From Deltaproteobacteria bacterium UBA7527 (GTDB lineage: Bacteria; Desulfobacterota; Syntrophorhabdia; Syntrophorhabdales; Syntrophorhabdaceae), in contig DLMV01000065.1 of NCBI GenBank assembly GCA_002478225.1, positions 25,628 through 38,470 on the forward strand: DNA of 12,843 bases, written 5' to 3'. The notes under the pieces are model-generated. The model saw nothing but the letters and a program-made list of their open reading frames with translations, was not told the origin of the DNA and made no database searches. Position numbers and translations under genes: made by a program. Below, piece by piece: positions 6,432 to 12,072 of this stretch; the first letter of the stretch is position 1; every line of letters starts with the position of its first letter.

Positions 6432-8921
6432 CTATTCCTCCCTTATCTGTATCTGCGGATAGGTCCGGTATACCTTCCATATGGGATACAATGATGCGCC
6501 GATGCTCGCTGCTATGGCTGTGATTCCGGCAAGCAGATAGGGATCGAAGGTGAAATGGTAAAAGATCGTCCAGTTAAAGCTCCGCAGATTGATGACCTTG
6601 ATGAGTATAAGCGCCAGCGCAGTGCCTACGCCGATGCTCATGATGAAGCTCACGAGGCCCATCCCTATCCCTTCAAAGAGCGTCATCCCCGCGATCTGGC
6701 GGACAGAGAAGCCGAGGGCACGGTAGATGCCGAACTCACGCCGTCTCTCCACGAAGAGCGTCATCAGCGCGCCGGCTATCCCGAAAAAGGCAACGATGAT
6801 GGCAAGGACCCTCATCGACCGTGTGACCGCAAAGGTATTGTCAAAGACCGAGAGGATCGTGTTGTGAAGCTCGCTCCTTGTCGCGGTGGGCAGGTTCCTG
6901 TCTTGCGCCCGTTTCTTTACCTCCGCGATTACCTTATCCCGTTCCGGATATCTCGGATCGACAAAGACGCCGAGGCTGTTGATGGTGCGGTCCTGAAAAT
7001 GCCGTATGTATGTCGAACGGTCCATCATAATAAGACCGTGCTCGGTCGTGTAGTCATAAAATATCGCCGTTACGGGGAATTGGACAGCCCCCTCTATCCC
7101 CTCGACAGTAACGGTATCGCCTTTCTTTATGTTAAAACGCCGTGAGAAGCTTTCGGAGACGATGACAGATCCCTGCTTCACCGGTTCCCAGTTCTCGTTG
7201 CCGCCGCTCACCCAGCCGAACCTTGTAAATCGCTGGAGGATCGAAGCGTTGATCGCCGTGATGTAGACCGGCGCCCCCCGGAATGTGACCTGGACATTCC
7301 TGTAGGTATCGACCCCGCCTATGCCGGGCACCCTCTTCACTTCCTCATAGAAGTCTTCAGGCACATCAGCGTCACCCTTTGTGGAGACATATAGTTCGCC
7401 TTTAAGCTGGCTGTTCATCCACCAGATAAGGGAATGGCGGAAGCTCTCTATCATCGACCCGAGGCCGATCGACATGGAGAGGGCCACCATGAAGGCTGCG
7501 ATGGCGACCGCGGTGCGCCCCATATTTTTTCGGACGTTCGCGACCGCAAGCTTGCCCTGTATCCCCCCGATCCTTGAAAATACCCATTTCAGCGCCGGCG
7601 CTACGAACATTATCGTAAACCCCGTAAAGAGACTGACACCGAGGAGAAAGACGAAGGTGCCCGCGTATCCTATGTATACGTGATAGAAAGAGAACAGCAG
7701 GAATATGGCGGCGGCGCACAGTATCCCGAGGCCGATAAGGGCGATCTTTCCCGCCTTCCGTTTCCCACCCCTGTATGCGACCCTGCCCCGGATCGCTTTA
7801 ACGGGTTCTGTGAGGATAAGCTCGATGAGGGGCGCAACAGACCCCAGGAGGCTTGCGATACAGCCGAAAGCGATGCCTGCAGCAAGGGTCAGCAAAGACC
7901 AGGGCTGCGGCGAGGGTTTGAGGAAAAAATAGAGCGTGCTTATGGCGCTCCCCACTATCTCTGTAAGGAAACGGCTTAATATATAACCAAAAACAGCGCC
8001 AAGGGCGCCGCCCAGTATCCCAAAGAAGAATATCTCGGTCATAAACGCGGCTACGATCTCGATTCGCCGGGCGCCAAGGCTTCTCAGGACGCCCGCATCC
8101 CTCCTTCGGCTTACGACAGCGAACATCGCCGTATTGTAGATGAGGAATGTCCCGACAAAAAGGGCCAGAAGAGACAGGGCCTGGAGATTGAGCTTGAAGG
8201 CATAAAGGAGGGCGGTCAGGGTTTCCTGCCGTTGCCTCTTCGATTCGATCCTGAAGCCTTTCTCCCAGCGGGACCGGAACGCCGCCTCGTCGTTGACAAT
8301 GAGGTCAACACGGTCTATTGAGCCCTTGAGGTCGAACATCTTCTGGGCGTTGCGGATATCCATGAGGATGAGGGGTTCTCCTGATGGATTCTTGAAGGTG
8401 TTTATCACCGTAAAGACGCCCTGCGATGTCTCAAGTCGGCTCCCCGGCCCCAGCTTGAGCTGTGCAGCAAGGTTTGAGTCGATGAGCACGGAACGTTCGT
8501 CGGTGAAAAAAGAAAAGTGGTCTTCCCTTTCGCTTCGCCCCATTTCAGCAAAATAGGCACGGGAGATCTCCGGCCGGATGTCTCTGTCGAGGAAAGGGTC
8601 TATGCCGAGGACGTGGATCGCCTCGCCGTCTGTCAGTCTCACGCGGCGGTCGATAACCGGGGCAAAGAAGTCGACCGACGGATCTTGCATTAATTGTGCG
8701 AGCATCTTTTCGTCTATTGGTCCTGCGGGGCGCTCAATAAGATGCGTGGAGCTTCCCCGCAGGAACTCGATTGCCTTGTTGAAGCTGGAAAGCGCCGATC
8801 GCGCAGAAAGGCCCATGCCGATCACCGCCGCAACACCGCAGGCAATGCCGAGAAGTTGAAGTACGCTTAAGCTGCGTCTCCTGAAGAGATAACGAAGAAA
8901 GGCCTTTGTGACGATCTTCAA
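6432..8921 (-). CDS. ABC transporter permease with two FtsX domains (AttFG/LolCE-like)
   Basis: A large inner-membrane permease of 829 residues. An N-terminal helix (18-40) is followed by a MacB-like periplasmic domain (about 41-245). A first FtsX domain has helices near 250-270, 293-320 and 343-366, with the cytoplasmic motif SRRRDAGVLRSLGARRIEI (271-289). Two central helices (394-412, 418-443) and another (470-492) come before a second periplasmic domain (about 493-697). The second FtsX domain (703-820) carries ERRREFGIYRALGFSVRQI (725-743). This duplicated 10-helix layout is typical of mechanotransmission-type exporters of lipids or lipoproteins. I chose TTG at 8921, whose last bases form TTGA with the ATPase stop, because KIVTKAFLRYLFRRRSLSV is a normal N terminus. 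The frame remains open to GTG 9050, but the extra 43 residues are out-of-frame ATPase sequence. Confidence 0.9.
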   Translation of the reverse strand: MKIVTKAFLRYLFRRRSLSVLQLLGIACGVAAVIGMGLSARSALSSFNKAIEFLRGSSTHLIERPAGPIDEKMLAQLMQDPSVDFFAPVIDRRVRLTDGEAIHVLGIDPFLDRDIRPEISRAYFAEMGRSEREDHFSFFTDERSVLIDSNLAAQLKLGPGSRLETSQGVFTVINTFKNPSGEPLILMDIRNAQKMFDLKGSIDRVDLIVNDEAAFRSRWEKGFRIESKRQRQETLTALLYAFKLNLQALSLLALFVGTFLIYNTAMFAVVSRRRDAGVLRSLGARRIEIVAAFMTEIFFFGILGGALGAVFGYILSRFLTEIVGSAISTLYFFLKPSPQPWSLLTLAAGIAFGCIASLLGSVAPLIELILTEPVKAIRGRVAYRGGKRKAGKIALIGLGILCAAAIFLLFSFYHVYIGYAGTFVFLLGVSLFTGFTIMFVAPALKWVFSRIGGIQGKLAVANVRKNMGRTAVAIAAFMVALSMSIGLGSMIESFRHSLIWWMNSQLKGELYVSTKGDADVPEDFYEEVKRVPGIGGVDTYRNVQVTFRGAPVYITAINASILQRFTRFGWVSGGNENWEPVKQGSVIVSESFSRRFNIKKGDTVTVEGIEGAVQFPVTAIFYDYTTEHGLIMMDRSTYIRHFQDRTINSLGVFVDPRYPERDKVIAEVKKRAQDRNLPTATRSELHNTILSVFDNTFAVTRSMRVLAIIVAFFGIAGALMTLFVERRREFGIYRALGFSVRQIAGMTLFEGIGMGLVSFIMSIGVGTALALILIKVINLRSFNWTIFYHFTFDPYLLAGITAIAASIGASLYPIWKVYRTYPQIQIREE

Positions 8922-9610
8922 GGACCCGGCGCCTCGCAGGACCGGTCTTCCGTGACCACGCCGTCTACCATCTCCAGGATCCTCCGGGCGTACCGGCAGG
9001 TTATCATTGCGTGGCTCACCATGATGAGCGTTGTCTGTGCATGGCGGCATTGATTGACGAGAAGATCGAGGATCTGTGTCCCGGTGTGTGTATCAAGATT
9101 GCCCGTAGGCTCATCGGCGAGAATAATGGAGGGCTTTTTGACGAGGGCCCGCGCGATCGCCACGCGCTGCTGCTCGCCGCCGGAGAGTTCGTGGGGATAG
9201 CGACTTTCCTTTCCTTCGAGTCCCACCGACGCAAGCGTTGTCCTGGCAAGAGCTGGATCGGGCCGCCCTGCGAGCTCAAGGGACAGAGAGACGTTCTCAA
9301 AGGCGGTCAGGGTGGGAAGGAGGTTAAAAAATTGAAAGACAAAACCGAGGCGGTTTCGCCGGAATTCCGTTCTCCCCCGTTCTCCCAGGGTCTCAAAATC
9401 CTGCCCTTCGATCTCGATCCTGCCCCGTGTGGGCCTGTCGAGCCCGGCGAGGAGGTTCAAGAGGGTTGTCTTGCCGGAGCCGCTCTTCCCGAAGAGGGCA
9501 ACAATATCACCGGCAGCCACCTCGAGGCTTGTTCCGCGGAGCGCCGGCTCGCCCTGTTCGTCATCGCCGTAATACTTCCATAGGTCTGTAACGCGTATAA
9601 CGGGCTGCAT
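8918..9610 (-). CDS. ABC transporter ATP-binding protein (LolD/MacB type)
   Basis: A 230-residue cytoplasmic ATPase that powers the permease encoded next. Motifs in order are Walker A GKSGSGKT (41-48), Q-loop Gln93 in FVFQFFNLLPTLTAFENV, signature LSGGEQQRVAIARAL (142-156), Walker B IILADEPTGNLD (162-173) and the H-loop His200 in MVSHA. The NLLPTLTAFENV segment is characteristic of the LolD/MacB/FtsE group that works with FtsX-type permeases. ATG 9610 (MQPVIRV) gives the normal family N terminus; the frame stays open to 9700, but that extension reads as intergenic. No strong ribosome binding site is present. The stop overlaps the permease TTG start by four bases. The gene is divergent from the lipocalin gene, with 90 bases between them. 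Confidence 0.93.
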   Translation of the reverse strand: MQPVIRVTDLWKYYGDDEQGEPALRGTSLEVAAGDIVALFGKSGSGKTTLLNLLAGLDRPTRGRIEIEGQDFETLGERGRTEFRRNRLGFVFQFFNLLPTLTAFENVSLSLELAGRPDPALARTTLASVGLEGKESRYPHELSGGEQQRVAIARALVKKPSIILADEPTGNLDTHTGTQILDLLVNQCRHAQTTLIMVSHAMITCRYARRILEMVDGVVTEDRSCEAPGP

Positions 9611-9665
9611 GTAAAAAAAGACCATATTTTTAAAGAAATGGCAAATAGGTAGCGAGCCAGATATG

Positions 9666-9694
9666 TTTACAAACCAATGGCGAGGAATTATAAT
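9666..9694 (+). promoter_or_regulatory. blc: strong sigma70-like promoter for the lipocalin gene
   Basis: TTTACA (9666-9671, 5 of 6) and TATAAT (9689-9694, 6 of 6) are spaced by exactly 17 bases. The standard distance places transcription start at 9701, the A of the lipocalin ATG. The only purine-rich Shine-Dalgarno-like bases (GAGGAA, 9683-9687 region) would lie inside the promoter and outside the transcript, so a leaderless mRNA is predicted. Confidence 0.65.
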
Positions 9695-9700
9695 CCACAT

Positions 9701-10243
9701 ATGGCGAAGATCAAAATATGTCTGGTACTTTTGCTCTTGTTTTTAGGATTGTACGGATGTTCTCCGTCGGTCAGGCAGGTGCCGCCTCCCCTCGATGTCG
9801 TATCGTCAGTTGACCTAAAAAGATACATGGGAACATGGTATGAGATCGCGCATTATCCGACAAGCTTCCAGAAGGGTTGCATGGCGACAAAGGCCACATA
9901 CGCGCTGCTTGACGATGGCAGGGTCGATGTCCTTAACGAGTGCAAAAGGGGCACCCCCGATGCCGAACCAAGCAGGGCAAAAGGGAAGGCGAAAGTTGTT
10001 GATGGTGAAACAAATGCGAAGCTGAAGGTCACCTTCTTCTGGCCTTTTTACGGCGATTACTGGATCATCGACCTCGGCGAGGACTATGGATATGCTGTTG
10101 TCGGCCATCCCTCGAGAAAATATCTGTGGATCTTGAGCCGGGCGCCCCGGATGGATGAGGCCCTCTATGGCCGGATCCTCGAACGTCTTAAGAACGAGAA
10201 AGGCTACGATATCACAAAGCTTGTCAGAACGCCCCAGCCATAA
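9701..10243 (+). CDS. blc: Blc-type lipocalin outer-membrane lipoprotein
   Basis: A 180-residue lipoprotein of the bacterial lipocalin (Blc) family. The signal peptide MAKIKICLVLLLLFLGLYGC ends in the lipobox LYGC, with Cys20 as the lipidation site. The next residues are SPSV, with no Asp at +2, consistent with transport to the outer membrane. Lipocalin motif 1 is MGTWYEIAHYPTSFQKGC, a middle part reads YALLDDGRVDVLNECKRG, and the C-terminal part has VTFFWPFYGDYWIIDL, YAVVGHPSRKYLWILSR and a final helix. The family binds lysophospholipids or fatty acids and helps maintain the envelope. The start at 9701 is chosen over an in-frame ATG at 9677 because it gives the proper lysine-plus-hydrophobic signal peptide. 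It is divergent from the lipid-type ABC exporter, suggesting a related envelope-lipid role. Confidence 0.92.
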   Translation: MAKIKICLVLLLLFLGLYGCSPSVRQVPPPLDVVSSVDLKRYMGTWYEIAHYPTSFQKGCMATKATYALLDDGRVDVLNECKRGTPDAEPSRAKGKAKVVDGETNAKLKVTFFWPFYGDYWIIDLGEDYGYAVVGHPSRKYLWILSRAPRMDEALYGRILERLKNEKGYDITKLVRTPQP

Positions 10244-10247
10244 TACG

Positions 10248-10427
10248 GCTCATAGTCCATGGCTCATGGCAAATCGCATATCGTAGTTCGTATATCGAGA
10301 TAATAACCAAACACCGATCACCATTTAATTCAGGATAACCAATGACCGAATACCCGAACGGGAAGACATGCCGCCAAGTCTTTTTGGTTATTGGTTATTG
10401 AATATTGGTTATTGGTGTTTGGTGATT
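10248..10427. repeat. convergent gap with inverted 21-base arms and repeat words
   Basis: Between the convergent lipocalin and DUF2071 genes, an arm at 10302-10322 is complementary to an arm at 10407-10427 at 18 of 21 positions (core ACCAAACACC against GGTGTTTGGT). The right arm ends a tandem TTGGTTATTGG-type run (10385-10415). Before them are a CTCATAGTCCATGGCTCATG word (10250-10269) and the TATCGTAGTTCGTATATCGA word (10280-10299) seen at two other gaps. It may fold as a shared transcription end. No ORF is seen. Confidence 0.6.
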
Positions 10428-10432
10428 CTCTC

Positions 10433-11170
10433 TTAAGCCGCTTTTCTCGCCGGAAGATAGATGAGGAACGGTGTATGAGGGACAAGCAAGACATTGTGCG
10501 GCCTCGCTATCTCATCCTCTTCGACAAGCCCAAGGTCCGAGAGATAGGGGAATCGCACCTCATATGCTGAGCACAATCTTGGTTCCAGGGGTTCGTGGAA
10601 GACCTCAAGGCGGCGGAGGACCTTAGTGTCGCTGTAAAATCCGGCAAGAGGGTCGATGAGGTATGACATTGCCTCTTCCCGTGTTGAAAAGGGGTCAAGG
10701 GTTGTCACTGCTCCTGCGGTCTGCCCGGCTTTAATTGAAAATTGGCCGTGCCAGGTCCCCAATGCCTCATAGGCGTCATACCTGCCGTTCATATCCTTGC
10801 GTGTGTGGATCGCAAATGGCGTATGTTCCACTGGCATTCCCGAAAGGACCTTGTAGAGGAAGGTTATAAGGGAGCCGCTGATGCCGCAATGGACAAAATA
10901 GACAGCCGGCCTTCCTGTTACAGGGTCGGTCACATAGGTGCGGATATTCACCTGGTCGAAGGGTATGCGCGGCGCGGGTACCGTCGCGGCGCCGCGTGTC
11001 CTTCCCCGGAAGATGACGAGCGAGAGGAAGACCTTGCCGGGATAGGGCTCGGCAGGTCGCAGACCTGGAGGGATAAAACACTTGAGACGCTCAACAGGGA
11101 GAAGGTACGATACGTAGAGCATATCCTGCAGGAGCATCTCGACAGAGAAAATATTTTTGAGGACACTCAC
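10433..11170 (-). CDS. DUF2071 (YqjF-like) protein
   Basis: A 245-residue soluble protein that I recognise as the DUF2071/YqjF group, related in fold to acetoacetate decarboxylase. Supporting segments are VSYLLPVERLKCFIPPGLRP near the N terminus, KVFLSLVIFRGRTRGA, VNIRTYVTDPVTGRPAVYFV and, near the end, the arrangement YEVRFPYLSDLGLVEED before a short LPHT-like tail (VPHTPFLIYLPARKAA). The biochemical role of the family is unknown. I placed the start at GTG 11170 (VSVLKNIFSVEMLLQDM). An ATG at 11257 adds 29 residues that overlap promoters and look non-coding, and downstream ATGs at MLLQDM are also possible. A sigma70-like promoter ends just before 11170, so the message could be leaderless. 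It is divergent from the selenoprotein gene and convergent with the lipocalin gene. Confidence 0.8.
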   Translation of the reverse strand: MSVLKNIFSVEMLLQDMLYVSYLLPVERLKCFIPPGLRPAEPYPGKVFLSLVIFRGRTRGAATVPAPRIPFDQVNIRTYVTDPVTGRPAVYFVHCGISGSLITFLYKVLSGMPVEHTPFAIHTRKDMNGRYDAYEALGTWHGQFSIKAGQTAGAVTTLDPFSTREEAMSYLIDPLAGFYSDTKVLRRLEVFHEPLEPRLCSAYEVRFPYLSDLGLVEEDEIARPHNVLLVPHTPFLIYLPARKAA

Positions 11171-11177
11171 AGGAGAT

Positions 11178-11206
11178 ACTATAGGACATTTATCCAATAA
11201 AAACAA
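11178..11206 (-). promoter_or_regulatory. possible promoter of the DUF2071 gene
   Basis: Read on the minus strand, TTGTTT (11206-11201) and TATAGT (11183-11178, 5 of 6) are 17 bases apart. The predicted start is about 11171, one base before the GTG at 11170. The -35 element is weak (first three bases only). The placement supports the shorter start of the gene and a message with almost no leader. Confidence 0.35.
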
Positions 11207-11234
11207 TGCCGCGGCCCATGGCCTGCGCAGGGGG

Positions 11235-11262
11235 TTGACATTGGCGGAGTAATGCATATGCT
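11235..11262 (+). promoter_or_regulatory. promoter of the selenoprotein gene
   Basis: A perfect TTGACA (11235-11240) is followed after 16 bases by TATGCT (11257-11262, 4 of 6). Predicted transcription start is about 11269, giving a leader of roughly 48 bases with a proper ribosome binding site. It is back to back with the minus-strand promoter at 11178-11206. Confidence 0.5.
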
Positions 11263-11270
11263 ATTGCATG

Positions 11271-11285
11271 CGTTGTTGTACAACG
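11271..11285 (+). promoter_or_regulatory. perfect small hairpin at the 5' end of the selenoprotein leader
   Basis: CGTTGT (11271-11276) and ACAACG (11280-11285) are perfect complements around a TGT loop. It falls immediately after the predicted transcription start, so it could be an RNA 5' stem (stability) or, as DNA, a small dyad operator. No regulator is identified. Confidence 0.35.
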
Positions 11286-11316
11286 GGTAGCAAAAGACTA
11301 AATAAAGGAGTGTAAT

Positions 11317-11640
11317 ATGTTCGAGATATCTGATATGGCAAGCGAGATGATCAAGCAGTTCCTTGAAGGCAAGGACGGCCCTCAATCCGTTCGCGTAATG
11401 ATGACAGAGGGCGGGTGATCTGGGCCCTCATTGGGTATGGCTCTGGATGAGCCACTTGACGATGACCAGATCTTTAACGAAAAGGGCGTTACGTTCATCA
11501 TGAACAAGGGACTTTTTGATGAGGTAAAACCGGTCAGCATCGACTTTGTGAAGTCTGCCATGGGCGCAGGCTTTATGATACAGTCGGAACTTTCGAAAAA
11601 GGCCGGGGGCGGTTGCGGTAGCGGTTCCTGCAGCTGCTGA
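11317..11640 (+). CDS. HesB/IscA-like selenoprotein (Sec at codon 34)
   Basis: ATG 11317 has an excellent ribosome binding site (AAAGGAG, 11304-11310, six-base spacing). The frame meets TGA at 11416-11418 and continues in the same frame to TGA at 11638-11640. Read through, it gives a 107-residue HesB/IscA-like protein: MFEISDMASEMIKQFLEGKD, then VRVMMTEGG-U-SGPSLGMALDEP, then VTFIMNKGLFDEVKPVSIDFV and a C-terminal GCGSGSCSC. The Sec falls where family members have the first of three conserved metal/Fe-S ligand cysteines (Cys35 in IscA); Cys100, Cys105 and Cys107 supply the rest. A SECIS-like stem-loop follows the TGA directly. Sec-containing HesB-like proteins are known in anaerobic deltaproteobacteria. 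Expected role: iron-sulfur or redox chemistry; the substrate is unknown. Standard gene callers would report only a truncated fragment. It requires selA, selB, selC and selD elsewhere in the genome. Confidence 0.88.
11416..11472 (+). promoter_or_regulatory. bacterial SECIS-like stem-loop
   Basis: The lower helix pairs GATCTGG (11417-11423, starting inside the TGA codon) with CCAGATC (11466-11472), seven perfect pairs. TCAT (11428-11431) can pair with ATGA (11462-11465). The apical stem GGCTC (11439-11443) / GAGCC (11449-11453) closes a five-base loop TGGAT about 25 bases after the TGA. A guanine-bearing small apical loop at this distance is what SelB-dependent bacterial SECIS elements show. 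A competing helix GAGGGC (11407-11412) / GCCCTC (11424-11429) spans the TGA. Confidence 0.75.
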
Positions 11641-11695
11641 ACATGACCATAAGTGCATACCGTGTCATGCGCGCAATGATATGGTATAAGGCTGA
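11641..11695 (+). other. weak hairpin after the selenoprotein gene
   Basis: CATGAC (11642-11647) and GTCATG (11664-11669) are complementary across a 16-base loop two bases after the stop codon. There is no following T tract, so it is at best a weak transcript-end or stability element. Confidence 0.25.
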
Positions 11696-11841
11696 TGGGG
11701 ACGTCCATAAAATTATAACTATCTCTCATCATAGCCAATATTGACGCTCTTCTACGAGCACTCTTCCTTGTTATGATGCATATTCTATTGCCGGCTATGC
11801 GATGGCAAATACGGCAGGAGGGACGCTCAGTCACCGTCCCA
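11696..11841. mobile_element. possible small insertion-element remnant (MITE-like)
   Basis: The left edge TGGGGACGTCC (11696-11706, with palindrome GGACGTCC) and the right edge CGTCCCA (11835-11841) form short terminal inverted repeats. The right edge lies in a further small hairpin (GGGACG 11820-11825 with CGTCCC 11835-11840). A GGGGACGTCC motif beside AAAATTATAAC resembles ends I associate with decayed IS200/RAYT-type Y1 elements. Read on the minus strand, the interior has broken pieces vaguely like the start of such a transposase but with stops, so no gene is claimed. Evidence is thin. Confidence 0.35.
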
Positions 11842-12006
11842 CAGCCAAAGGATCTCTTATCAGTTGATTGGTCCCCAATGGATCCACCCCTTTTTTAACC
11901 TTCCCCCAAAGATCATAAAAATGAAATAAAATTCTTTACAGGTGGACACATGTGAAAATCGTTCGGCGTGATGCGTTCGGCGTTGGGCGTACGTGGAAAA
12001 GCAGAT
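11842..12006. repeat. non-coding stretch with GTTCGGCGT-type repeat word
   Basis: No gene is supported here. GTTCGGCGTGATGCGTTCGG and its continuation GCGTTGGGCGT (11961-11990) repeat a nine-base word and match the family at 6223-6240. A pyrimidine-rich TTTTTTAACC segment occurs at 11889-11898. The rest shows no recognised structure. Confidence 0.5.
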
Positions 12007-12072
12007 CACCAACACGGTGCTCACCGGCGTGGCGCGCTGTTTTGCCGCGTCCGGTGCAGCTACTCGTTAAGC
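12007..12072 (-). other. attC integron recombination site
   Basis: The plus-strand order is CACCAAC (12007-12013), a five-base spacer (12014-12018), GCTCACCGG (12019-12027), a variable loop, CCGGTGCAGC (12051-12060), a five-base spacer (12061-12065) and GTTAAGC (12066-12072). GCTCACCGG pairs perfectly with CCGGTG-AGC if C12057 is left out as an extrahelical base. The outer boxes share the AAC/GTT triplets. Equal R and L box spacing, five-base unpaired central spacers, a single extrahelical base and a GC-rich terminal loop are the defining architecture of attC. The outer left box is degenerate (GTTGGTG read on the minus strand). The right box contains codons from the end of the GNAT gene. Confidence 0.75.

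Noticed and set aside
6555..7145. Plus-strand ORF of 196 codons
   Set aside because: It is antisense to the permease. Its highly charged, low-complexity product is typical of a shadow frame.
8922..9050. 43-residue N-terminal extension of the ABC permease (GTG at 9050)
   Set aside because: It overlaps the ATPase gene in another frame and reads as charged shadow sequence. The TTGA overlap at 8918-8921 gives a normal permease N terminus.
9011..9583. Plus-strand ORF of 190 codons
   Set aside because: It is antisense to the ATPase with all Walker and signature motifs.
10742..11200. Plus-strand ORF of 152 codons
   Set aside because: It is antisense to the DUF2071 gene, which has recognisable family segments.
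11317..11418. Truncated 33-aa ORF followed by a separate 69-aa ORF from 11431
   Set aside because: The TGA is in frame between two parts of the same HesB/IscA domain, sits at a conserved ligand position and is followed by a SECIS-like fold. A selenoprotein explains it better than two genes or a pseudogene.
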